Assembly: GCA_002327965.1 (NCBI GenBank)
Contig: DCVB01000075.1
Span: forward strand, 1 to 10,760
Length of the DNA: 10,760 nucleotides
Direction: 5' to 3'
Source of the DNA: Candidatus Aminicenantes bacterium UBA2199
Lineage (GTDB): Bacteria > Acidobacteriota > Aminicenantia > UBA2199
The notes under the pieces were generated by a model. That model did not search any database. It was not told where the DNA came from and worked only from the letters and a program-made list of their open reading frames with translations. This document shows positions 1 through 7,553 of this stretch, in pieces (within the stretch, counting starts at the first letter, position 1; every line of letters begins with the position of its first letter). The position numbers and the translations under genes were made by a program.

Positions 1-618
1 CTGACCCTGTTCCGCATCCTGCAGCTGCTGCACCCCTTCATGCCCTTCATCAGCGAAGAGATCCACCAGCGCATCAAGGGCGAAAAGGATTTCCTCGTCC
101 AGACCGGATTTCCCTCCTTCAGCAAGGACTTTGTCTTTCTCGAGGCCCACGCGGCGATAGAGACCCTGAAGAAGGTCATCGCCGAGACGCGCAAGACCCG
201 TACCGAGAACCGCATCGAGCCCAACAAGAAGATTCCGGTCTATCTCAAGTGCGAGGCGCCGGGCGAGCGCCGGCAGCTGGAAAAGCACCTGAAGTATTTC
301 GATTTCCTCAGCCGCAGCCTGAAAACGGAAATCGTCGATGATCTGGCGGCGCTGCCCAAGGGGTTCCGCGGCGTGAGCCAGAACTGGGAGATCCTGCTGC
401 CGTTCGTCGACGACCAGGACCGCCAGCGCGAACTGCAGCGGCTGGGCCACGAGCACGACAAGCTGGGCAAGCTGATCGCGCAGATGGAAGCCAGGCTCGC
501 CGGCGGCGGCTTCGCCGACAAGGCGCCGGCCGAGGTCATCCTGAACTTCAAGAAAAACCTGCAGGAAATCATCGAGAAAAAGGCAAAGATCGCCAGGACC
601 ATTGACGACCTCACCTGA
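1..618 (+). CDS. valS: Valyl-tRNA synthetase, C-terminal part (5' truncated by window edge)
   Basis: This is the last 205 codons of a class I aminoacyl-tRNA synthetase that charges tRNA-Val with valine in the cytoplasm. The reading frame is open from base 1, so the gene begins outside the window; a whole ValS is usually near 880-950 residues. The first codons read LLHPFMPFISEEIHQ, the typical anticodon-binding domain motif of ValS (LLHPFMPFITEEIW in many relatives). The last 65 or so residues form the charged ValS C-terminal coiled coil: a heptad-like RQRELQRLGHEHDKLGKL stretch, then GGFADKAPAEVI, which matches the family pattern GF..KAP.EV. This arm contacts tRNA in known ValS structures. 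The stop TGA at 616-618 lies inside the start of birA, so the two genes are probably co-transcribed and translationally coupled. Identity is clear; only the missing 5' end limits it. Confidence 0.95.
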   Translation: MTLFRILQLLHPFMPFISEEIHQRIKGEKDFLVQTGFPSFSKDFVFLEAHAAIETLKKVIAETRKTRTENRIEPNKKIPVYLKCEAPGERRQLEKHLKYFDFLSRSLKTEIVDDLAALPKGFRGVSQNWEILLPFVDDQDRQRELQRLGHEHDKLGKLIAQMEARLAGGGFADKAPAEVILNFKKNLQEIIEKKAKIARTIDDLT

Positions 619-1351
619 GCCTTTCCGTTTCCTATGGCTGGAGCACTGCCGTTCGACCAATGACTACGTCCGGGAGAACCTTGCCCGGCTGCGGGCGAAG
701 CTGCCGCTCATGGTCGGCACCGGCGCCCAGTCGTCGGGTCGGGGCCGCGAGAACCGCGGCTGGTTCTCGGCGCCCGGCCTGGGCCTGTACGTGACCTTCG
801 CTTTCCGTCTCGCCGACGCGCGGGGGCTGTCGCTGCTTTCTCTCGTTTCCGGGGTCGCCGTTTGCGACATGCTCGGCGCCTGGACGGGACGGGAGTTCGT
901 CCTGAAATGGCCCAACGATGTCCTGGGGGAAGGGAAGAAGGTCGCCGGCATCCTTTGCGAGAACATGATCAGCGGCGAAGCCGCCACCTGCCTGGCGGGT
1001 GTCGGCGTCAACCTCAACCATCTTGCCGCGGATTTCCCGCCGGAACTGCGGACGCGGGCCGCCTCGCTGCGCATGCTCACCGGCGGGGAATGGCCGGTCG
1101 CGGCCGCCCGGGAACGCCTGGCCGTTGCCATGGCTTCCTGGCTGCGACGCCTGGCCGCCGGCGATACGGGCGCTGTCCTGGAACGCGCCCGCGAGTTGAG
1201 TCGTTCCTTCCTTGGACGCGAGATCGGTTTCCACCAGCGGGGCGGGACCTGCCGCGGCGTATACCGCGGCCTGGCCGACGACGGCGGCCTGCGCCTGCAG
1301 ACCGACGGCGGCGAAGAAACGGTCTTTTACGGGAACGAGATCAGCAACTGA
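602..1351 (+). CDS. birA: Biotin--[acetyl-CoA-carboxylase] ligase, monofunctional
   Basis: This cytoplasmic enzyme activates biotin with ATP to biotinyl-5'-AMP and transfers it to the biotin carrier lysine of acetyl-CoA carboxylase. Visible motifs are STND near residue 18, the biotinyl-AMP loop GRGREN at 46-51 followed by RGWFS, KWPNDVL at 102-108, and KVAGILCEN at 113-121 (its lysine matches E. coli K183). A short C-terminal domain follows to residue 249. There is no N-terminal winged-helix domain, so this is the short form that does not repress biotin genes. E. coli BirA is about 320 residues; 249 fits the short class. The start is a TTG at 602, because no ATG or GTG in this frame lies upstream of the conserved ST-N motif. 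It overlaps the valS end by 17 bases. AGGA at 595-598 is only 3 bases from the TTG, so initiation may depend on ribosomes finishing valS. Function is near certain, the exact start less so. Confidence 0.92.
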   Translation: MTTSPEPFRFLWLEHCRSTNDYVRENLARLRAKLPLMVGTGAQSSGRGRENRGWFSAPGLGLYVTFAFRLADARGLSLLSLVSGVAVCDMLGAWTGREFVLKWPNDVLGEGKKVAGILCENMISGEAATCLAGVGVNLNHLAADFPPELRTRAASLRMLTGGEWPVAAARERLAVAMASWLRRLAAGDTGAVLERARELSRSFLGREIGFHQRGGTCRGVYRGLADDGGLRLQTDGGEETVFYGNEISN

Positions 1352-1375
1352 ATCCAGGCGGCGGTCCGAGAGCGG

Positions 1376-2128
1376 TCAGATCTTGAAAATGACGTTCAAG
1401 TGGCAGAGGGTGACCTCGTCCTCGGCGTGCAGCTCGTGCTTGACCCCGGTCTGCAGCTTGTTGCCGTTGAGGAACGTGCCGTTGATGGCGCCGGGCTCCT
1501 CCGAGAGGTAGAACTTGCCGTCCTTGTACTGGATCTTGGCGTGCTTGCGCGAAATGTATTTTTCCTCGTCCTCGTCGGTCAGGTCGATGTCGGGGACAAA
1601 ACCGGTGGTATAGTCGCGGCGGCCCAGGAAGGTCTCGGTCTTGGTCAGCTGGACCAGGCGGTTCGAGCGCTGGATGATCAGGTAGGCCTTGACCTCGCCG
1701 CCGATCTTCTCTGACGTCGAGTCTTCCCGGCGCGCTTCCTTGCCGGCCGTTTTCTGCCCGGCTTCCGGAGCGGCGGCCGCCATCAGCACGGTCTGGATCT
1801 TGATGTGTTTCTCGCTCAGCTTCTTCAGGATTTTCAGGGCGATGTCCGGGGTCTGCTTGAGCATGTCGGTCAGGGCAACGTAGGGGATCTTGATCAGAAA
1901 GCTATCCTCGATGGCTTCGACCGTGTAAATGGCATTCTGCTCGCTGTTGAGCGATTCCTCCCCGAAGAAGTCGCCCTTGCTGAGGGTGGCCAGGATCTGG
2001 CCCTGGCCGTTATTCTTCAACTGGACCTTGCCTTTGTTGATGATGAAAAAATCGGTCTGGATATCGCCTTTTTTGTAGATGACGTCGCCGGCGGCGTATT
2101 TGCTGATGAATTTCTTCAACGCTTCCAT
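1376..2128 (-). CDS. Cyclic-nucleotide-binding-fold / FHA two-domain regulatory protein
   Basis: A soluble signalling protein of about 250 residues. Residues 5-100 form a cNMP-binding beta barrel (AAGDVIYKKGD, then FFIINKGKVQL, then the phosphate-cassette start FGEESL at 55-60). Residues 117-145 are an Ala/Lys/Glu-rich linker. Residues 150-250 are an FHA domain, with GRRD at 169-172, SRKH at 193-196 and NGTFLNG at 216-222, the residues that read phosphothreonine peptides. The usual cassette arginine that holds the cyclic phosphate (pattern FGE...PR.ATV) is replaced: the cassette reads NSEQNAIYTV, with Ala66 in its place, so cAMP binding is doubtful. No HTH or kinase domain is present, so it is probably an adaptor rather than a CRP-type regulator. 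The frame stays open to an ATG at 2167 and a TTG at 2173, but a TTGACA/TAGAAT promoter occupies 2145-2173, so I chose the ATG at 2128, preceded by AAGGA. It converges with birA, 24 bases apart. Partner and ligand are unknown. Confidence 0.8.
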   Translation of the reverse strand: MEALKKFISKYAAGDVIYKKGDIQTDFFIINKGKVQLKNNGQGQILATLSKGDFFGEESLNSEQNAIYTVEAIEDSFLIKIPYVALTDMLKQTPDIALKILKKLSEKHIKIQTVLMAAAAPEAGQKTAGKEARREDSTSEKIGGEVKAYLIIQRSNRLVQLTKTETFLGRRDYTTGFVPDIDLTDEDEEKYISRKHAKIQYKDGKFYLSEEPGAINGTFLNGNKLQTGVKHELHAEDEVTLCHLNVIFKI

Positions 2129-2144
2129 GTTCGCTTTGTCCTTC

Positions 2145-2173
2145 ATTCTATAGAAGAGTTTTTGCATTGTCAA
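2145..2173 (-). promoter_or_regulatory. Sigma70-type promoter of the cNMP/FHA gene
   Basis: Read on the minus strand, TTGACA (2173-2168) is followed by 17 bases and TAGAAT (2150-2145): a perfect -35 and a five-of-six -10 at the ideal spacing. Transcription would begin near 2138, leaving a leader of only about 10 bases before the ATG at 2128. The -35 TTG is also the first codon of the longest possible reading frame, which argues against that long start. With so short a leader the AAGGA before the ATG may be only partly in the mRNA. Inferred from sequence match only. Confidence 0.6.
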
Positions 2174-2208
2174 TTTGCCGGCGCGGAAATTTCATTTTGC
2201 CCGGGCGC

Positions 2209-2237
2209 TTGTCCGGGCCATGGTTTTGTTTTACAAT
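2209..2237 (+). promoter_or_regulatory. Probable promoter of the GH20-like gene
   Basis: TTGTCC (2209-2214), a 17-base spacer and TACAAT (2232-2237) give a four-of-six -35 and a five-of-six -10. The predicted start, near 2244, gives a leader of about 60 bases to the ATG at 2303. It sits back-to-back with the cNMP/FHA promoter, whose -35 is about 35 bases away. The T-rich -10 stands out against strongly GC-rich flanks. The match is weaker than the neighbouring minus-strand promoter. Confidence 0.4.
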
Positions 2238-2243
2238 CAGCTT

Positions 2244-2260
2244 GGCCGCCGCAAGCGGCC
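2244..2260 (+). other. Short GC-rich hairpin in the leader of the GH20-like gene
   Basis: GGCCGC (2244-2249) and GCGGCC (2255-2260) are perfect inverted arms around a 5-base loop, CGCAA. The hairpin starts almost exactly at the transcription start predicted from the upstream promoter, so it could form the 5' end of the mRNA and affect its stability. No T-run follows, so it is unlikely to be a terminator. In GC-rich DNA such dyads can arise by chance. Confidence 0.35.
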
Positions 2261-2302
2261 GCGTCGTTGCGCGGCGGTGCGCTGGGCGGTTTTCTACGCA
2301 TC

Positions 2303-3970
2303 ATGAAAGAGGAATTCGCTTTCCTGTTCCCGCCTCCCCGGAGCGTGCGCTTCAAGGGCGGCACGCTCGATATCCGCAGCGCCTGTTTCCCCCTGGAGTT
2401 GTTCAAGAAATTCGATTTCCTGTTCGAGCGCTTCGGTGTGCGCAACCGCGCCCGGGGCCTGCAGGTAATCATCCTCGAGCCGCCTTTCGGGTCCCCGGCG
2501 AAGGAAACGGGACAAGGCGGGGAGGAATACGCCATCGATTGCGTCGCCGGCGGGGTCACCCTCTCCGCCGCCACTCCCCGCGGCCGGTTCTACGCCATCT
2601 CCACCCTGCTGCAGATCCTGTCTTTCTACTCCGGTTCCGGCGCCATGCCGGCCTTCACCTTGAAGGACGCCCCGGCGACGGCCTTTCGCGGCGCCTTTTT
2701 TTTCCGCGCCGAGGCCGCCGCCGCCGATCCATTGGCATTGCGCCGCCTGTTCCTGGACCTGGCCCTGTTGAAATTCAACTGGCTGCTCCTGCCTTGTGAT
2801 CCGGCCGGCGGTTCCGCCGGGGAGTGGAAAGGGCTGGCCGCCCTGGCCCGGCGGACCGGCATCGAGGCGATGCTGCTGGATGCCGCCCCCGGGGCTCTGG
2901 CCTGGCCCGCCGCCGCCGGCAATATGCCTCCAAGCCCGCAGCGCCTTCCCGGCGGCGGGGCATGGATCGACTTTTTCCTGGAGCAATGTCGTGCCGCCAG
3001 GCTTCACGGCGGCGTGACGCTGGCATGGAGCGACCCGTTTTTGGACCGCCCGGAGTGGATCCGCAGGATCCCCCGCGACGTCATCATCTTGAACCGCGGC
3101 ATGCGGGCGGACCGGGGGAACCCGTTCGCAACCGCGGTGCAGCCTTTCAAGGAACACCATGTCCGCCAGGCGCTTTGCCCTTCCCTGTGCGGGCCCGGGC
3201 GCTTCCTTCCCGATGGGCGCGCCGCCATGGCCCGCATCGATGCCGCCTGCGCGGCCGCGGCGGCGGCCAAGCTGGCCGGGGTGCTGCTGCTCCACGGCGA
3301 GGACCCGGAGGGGAGCTGCCTGCCGCAGGGGGCGGCGCTGGTCCGCTTTCAGGCCGGCTGCCGCTTGTGGGGCAGCCGGCCGTCAACGCCCGCGGCCTTC
3401 AGCCGCTGGGCGCTGGGCCGCGACGAGCCGGATCTGTACCGCGTCTGCTCGTTCCTGGCCCAGTCCGAGAACCGGCTGCCTTACGACCACGCCCGCTATC
3501 TTTTTGAGGACCCGCTGCTGGCGCCCTGCTCTCGCCAGGGTGATCCCCGCCAGGTCGTGGCCCATTACCGCAAGGCGGCTCAATACCTGAAAAAAAGGGA
3601 GATCGCGCCCGGTGGCATGAGCGGGTTCCTTGATTTCCTCGCCGGGTTGTTTGAGGTCATCGCCGCCAAAGTGGACCTTTCCAGCCGCCTGGCGGTCCTG
3701 CTGGCGGAGGCCGACGGTTCCGAAACGCTGGCGCTTCAGGCGGCATGGCTGCAGCGGGCCGTGGCCGGACTGGCGGAACGTTACGCGGAGCTGGTCGCAG
3801 CCCCTGTCCCCGGCATGCTCAAGGGATTCGCTCTCCTTGGCGAGCGCTTCGCCCATCTGGGCCGGGTGACGGCATCCCCGGGCACCCGGGAAAGCCTGCT
3901 GGCGGCGCTGAGAAACAGCGCCCTGCTGGATGCCGAGGCGCCGCCCCCGGCAGGCCGTTTCCCCTCCTGA
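2303..3970 (+). CDS. GH20-architecture (beta-N-acetylhexosaminidase-like) protein, catalytic segment apparently missing
   Basis: A 555-residue cytoplasmic-looking protein with no signal peptide or membrane segment. Residues 8-115 resemble the GH20b domain that precedes GH20 barrels (EEYAIDCVAGGVTLSAATPRGRFYAISTLLQIL contains the family pattern Y.I...GVTI.A....G.FYA..TL.Q). Residues 124-165 (ATAFRGAFFF, then LFLDLALLKFNWLLL) resemble the first barrel strands. AWIDFFLEQ at 220-228, WSDPF at 242-246 and IPRDVIILNRG at 256-266 resemble the hexosaminidase-D-type series 'DFL..., WGDM, LPKDVV..WGY'. LLLHGEDPEG at 328-337 lies where relatives have a TDWGD-type strand. Residues 410-540 look alpha-helical. 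The Asp-Glu pair that GH20 enzymes use for substrate-assisted hydrolysis is not visible before residue 220. The ATG at 2303 was chosen because upstream frame sequence is antisense to the cNMP/FHA gene; the ribosome site is weak. It may be a pseudoenzyme or sugar-binding protein. Architecture is moderately sure, activity unsure. Confidence 0.6.
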   Translation: MKEEFAFLFPPPRSVRFKGGTLDIRSACFPLELFKKFDFLFERFGVRNRARGLQVIILEPPFGSPAKETGQGGEEYAIDCVAGGVTLSAATPRGRFYAISTLLQILSFYSGSGAMPAFTLKDAPATAFRGAFFFRAEAAAADPLALRRLFLDLALLKFNWLLLPCDPAGGSAGEWKGLAALARRTGIEAMLLDAAPGALAWPAAAGNMPPSPQRLPGGGAWIDFFLEQCRAARLHGGVTLAWSDPFLDRPEWIRRIPRDVIILNRGMRADRGNPFATAVQPFKEHHVRQALCPSLCGPGRFLPDGRAAMARIDAACAAAAAAKLAGVLLLHGEDPEGSCLPQGAALVRFQAGCRLWGSRPSTPAAFSRWALGRDEPDLYRVCSFLAQSENRLPYDHARYLFEDPLLAPCSRQGDPRQVVAHYRKAAQYLKKREIAPGGMSGFLDFLAGLFEVIAAKVDLSSRLAVLLAEADGSETLALQAAWLQRAVAGLAERYAELVAAPVPGMLKGFALLGERFAHLGRVTASPGTRESLLAALRNSALLDAEAPPPAGRFPS

Positions 3971-3986
3971 GCCGCTTGGAGCGGGC

Positions 3987-3989
<3 letters not shown>
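3968..3989. terminator. Bidirectional hairpin joining two convergent stop codons
   Basis: TGAGCC (3968-3973) pairs with GGCTCA (3984-3989). GCT (3974-3976) pairs with AGC (3980-3982) around a TGG loop, with one bulged G at 3983. This gives a nine-pair stem that spans the whole 16-base gap between the GH20-like gene and nrdJ. Both stop codons lie in the stem: TGA of the plus gene pairs with the bases that encode the nrdJ TGA. No T-run follows on either strand, so it is not a classic intrinsic terminator; it may instead protect 3' ends. Confidence 0.45.
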
Positions 3990-6068
<2,079 letters not shown>

Positions 6069-6105
6069 TCAGCTCTCCTTGACCTATAAATCTAGTTGAC
6101 GCCTA

Positions 6106-6134
6106 ATTATAAAGCGCTAAATGTAGCGTGTCAA
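6106..6134 (-). promoter_or_regulatory. Consensus sigma70 promoter of nrdJ
   Basis: On the minus strand TTGACA (6134-6129), exactly 17 bases, then TATAAT (6111-6106): both hexamers and the spacing are perfect. Transcription should begin near 6099, about 30 bases before the ATG. The spacer carries a dyad, CGCTA (6115-6119) and TAGCG (6124-6128) around four bases, which could be an operator. It does not match the NrdR box pattern. Such a strong promoter suggests high basal expression unless it is repressed. Confidence 0.8.
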
Positions 6135-6146
6135 TACGGATTTTCG

Positions 6147-6168
6147 GAAATTTTTATGAAAAAATTTC
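6147..6168. repeat. A/T-rich 9-bp perfect inverted repeat between divergent promoters
   Basis: GAAATTTTT (6147-6155) and AAAAATTTC (6160-6168) are exact inverted arms around ATGA. The repeat lies between the nrdJ -35 (6129-6134) and the mraZ -35 (6169-6174), directly abutting the latter. A/T-tracts upstream of a -35 can act as UP elements that bind the RNA polymerase alpha subunit, and the symmetry would let it serve the mraZ promoter and possibly nrdJ. It could also bind a dimeric regulator. The role is inferred. Confidence 0.5.
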
Positions 6169-6198
6169 TTGACAAGCCATATTTGTATATATTATTAT
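6169..6198 (+). promoter_or_regulatory. Promoter of the dcw operon (mraZ)
   Basis: TTGACA (6169-6174), an 18-base spacer and TATTAT (6193-6198) form a perfect -35 and a five-of-six -10. Transcription would start near 6205, inside the MraZ boxes, giving a leader of about 20 bases to the ATG at 6224. An ATG at 6197 overlaps the -10, which rules it out as the real start if this promoter is used. No other promoter is obvious downstream, so this one probably drives mraZ through murE. Confidence 0.65.
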
Positions 6199-6199
6199 G

Positions 6200-6224
6200 T
6201 GGGAGAAAATGGGACAAAATGGGA
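6200..6224 (+). promoter_or_regulatory. MraZ operator: three TGGGA boxes at 10-bp period
   Basis: TGGGA occurs at 6200-6204, 6210-6214 and 6220-6224, each separated by five bases (GAAAA, CAAAA). MraZ proteins are known to bind tandem TGGG-type boxes with 5-bp spacers upstream of their own gene. One turn of DNA per repeat puts all boxes on the same face. Here they cover the predicted transcription start, the ribosome site and the first base of the mraZ start codon, so binding should block initiation at this promoter. Confidence 0.85.
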
Positions 6225-6700
6225 TGAATGATCGCTTCAGGGGCAGCTACATCGCCACGATCGACGATCGCGGCCGGGTGAAGATCCCCGCCAAATATCT
6301 CTCCGTACTGGAGCAGGGGTTCGGCAGGGAGGTGTACCTGACCTCGGTCAACGGCGATCACGCCCTGTTCTACCCCATGAAGGTGTGGCAGGAGATCGAG
6401 AGGAAGATCGCCGCCATCCCCATGCGCGATCCCGAGATGGAGGAATTCGTCAGCCGCAGCAGCTACTGGGGGACGGAGACCGAGATCGACCCCAAAGGCC
6501 GCATCCTGATCCCCGCCGATCTCCGCGCCGCCAGCAAGCTGGAAAGCGCGCTGCTGATCCTGGGCAAGATCGACTACATGGTGATCTGGAACAAGGAGGT
6601 ATTCGAGACGCGCTACATGAGCGGCGAGTTCAGCGACGAAAAACTGAACCGGGTCTCGAGGTTGCTCAATGAGTTTTCGGCACTACCCCGTCATGAGTAG
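6224..6700 (+). CDS. mraZ: Transcriptional regulator MraZ
   Basis: MraZ is a small AbrB-fold DNA-binding protein that forms ring-shaped oligomers and controls the dcw operon. The 158-residue product has the two tandem family repeats: FRGSY then D14-D15-R16-G17-R18 with VKIPAKY in the first half, and D89-P90-K91-G92-R93 with ILIPADL in the second. These are the paired DxxxR signatures used for DNA contact. E. coli MraZ has 152 residues, so this is normal. The ATG at 6224 was chosen because the family begins just before 'FRGxY', because the alternative ATG at 6197 overlaps the -10, and because the ATG at 6209 leaves no spaced ribosome site; GGGA at 6211-6214 is 9 bases from 6224. It is first in the operon, overlaps rsmH by 32 bases, and its own boxes lie at its start, so autorepression is likely. 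Confidence 0.93.
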   Translation: MNDRFRGSYIATIDDRGRVKIPAKYLSVLEQGFGREVYLTSVNGDHALFYPMKVWQEIERKIAAIPMRDPEMEEFVSRSSYWGTETEIDPKGRILIPADLRAASKLESALLILGKIDYMVIWNKEVFETRYMSGEFSDEKLNRVSRLLNEFSALPRHE

Positions 6701-7553
6701 GGAGGTGCTGGAGATCTTCGCCGGCACGAGGAAAGAAATTTTCGTCGATTGCACGGTGGGCGCCGGCGGCCACAGTCACCGCATTCTCAGCGCTTTTCCC
6801 GGCTGCGAACTGATCGCGCTGGACCTGGACGGCGAAAGCCTGGCCCTGGCCCGTGAGACGCTGCGCGAGTTCGGCGGCCGCGTCCGCTTCCACCAGGGCA
6901 CCTACCTCTCGCTGTTCGCGGACTTCGACTGCCGGCGCCTGGCCGTTTCCGGCATCCTGGTCGACCCAGGCATCTCCACCGTCCAGCTGAAGGACGGCCG
7001 GCGCGGCTTCGCCCACAGCCAGGACGGTCCGCTGGACATGCGCAAGGACGCGAGCTCCGGGACCACCGCCGCCGACGTGCTCAATTCCTGCGGCGAGGAG
7101 CAGCTGGCCGAACTGTTCATCCGTTACGGAGAGGTGGCCAATGCGCGGCGCCTGGCCAAGGCCATCATCGAGAAACGGCTCTTTTCCCCCTGGAGAACGA
7201 CCACGCAGCTGCGGCAGCTGGTGGAGGGCCTGACGCACTGGCGGCCCCGACCCGGCCGCGTGCACCCGGCCGCCCAGGTATTTCAGGCCCTGCGCATCTT
7301 CGTCAACCGCGAGCTGGAAGGTCTCGAGGCCTGGCTGGAGGCGATTCCCGCCCATCTGCTCCCGAACAGCCGCGTGGCGTTCCTCACCTACCATTCACTG
7401 GAGGATCGCCTGGTCAAGCGCGGCTTTCAGCAGCTGCAGCGCCAGGGAAAGGTCGAGCTCCTCCGTCCCTTTCCCGCCAAGCCCGGCAACGACGAGATCG
7501 CGGAGAACCTGGCGTCGCGTTCGGCCAGGCTGCGGGCCCTGGAGGTCGCATGA
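6669..7553 (+). CDS. rsmH: 16S rRNA (cytosine(1402)-N(4))-methyltransferase
   Basis: Known also as MraW, this cytosolic SAM-dependent enzyme methylates N4 of C1402 in the 16S rRNA decoding centre. The 294-residue protein starts with HYPVM at 5-9, the family's H.PV. signature. The SAM-binding loop D27-CTVGAGGHS, the LDLDGE stretch at 51-56 and VDPGIST at 98-104 (relatives have DLGVSS) follow. QDGPLDMR at 118-125, HPAAQVFQALRIFVNREL at 199-216, YHSLEDRLVK at 241-250 and the C-terminal SRSARLRALE are canonical. The length fits the usual 300-320. The ATG at 6669 lies inside the mraZ end (32-base overlap), with GAGG at 6658-6661 seven bases upstream; a later in-frame ATG at 6693 would lose HYPV. 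Its last codons overlap ftsL by 4 bases (ATGA). Confidence 0.96.
   Translation: MSFRHYPVMSREVLEIFAGTRKEIFVDCTVGAGGHSHRILSAFPGCELIALDLDGESLALARETLREFGGRVRFHQGTYLSLFADFDCRRLAVSGILVDPGISTVQLKDGRRGFAHSQDGPLDMRKDASSGTTAADVLNSCGEEQLAELFIRYGEVANARRLAKAIIEKRLFSPWRTTTQLRQLVEGLTHWRPRPGRVHPAAQVFQALRIFVNRELEGLEAWLEAIPAHLLPNSRVAFLTYHSLEDRLVKRGFQQLQRQGKVELLRPFPAKPGNDEIAENLASRSARLRALEVA

Noticed and set aside
1382..1400. CTTGAA...TTCAAG inverted repeat downstream of birA as a terminator
   Set aside because: It lies in the coding end of the cNMP/FHA gene, with a 6-bp AT-rich stem and no T-run, so it is too weak to call.
1805..2302. Upstream extension of the GH20-like frame to 1805
   Set aside because: This part is antisense to the cNMP/FHA gene and crosses both divergent promoters. 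The family-like sequence starts only after the ATG at 2303.
2294..3295. 333-residue minus-strand frame opposite the GH20-like gene
   Set aside because: The translation is low-complexity Gly/Arg/Gln-rich with no domain. The plus-strand frame shows GH20-type segments in order, so this one is the shadow.
6069..6105. Cobalamin riboswitch before nrdJ
   Set aside because: The leader from the predicted start to the ATG is about 30 bases, far too short for the roughly 200-base aptamer, and no B12-box is visible.
6112..6134. NrdR box in the nrdJ promoter
   Set aside because: The dyad there (CGCTA/TAGCG with a 4-base centre) does not fit the ACA-C-W-ATAT-W-G-TGT type pattern.
6197..6223. Earlier mraZ ATG codons at 6197 and 6209
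   Set aside because: The first overlaps the predicted -10 and the second has no properly spaced ribosome site. Both add residues not found in MraZ, and the boxes cover this stretch.
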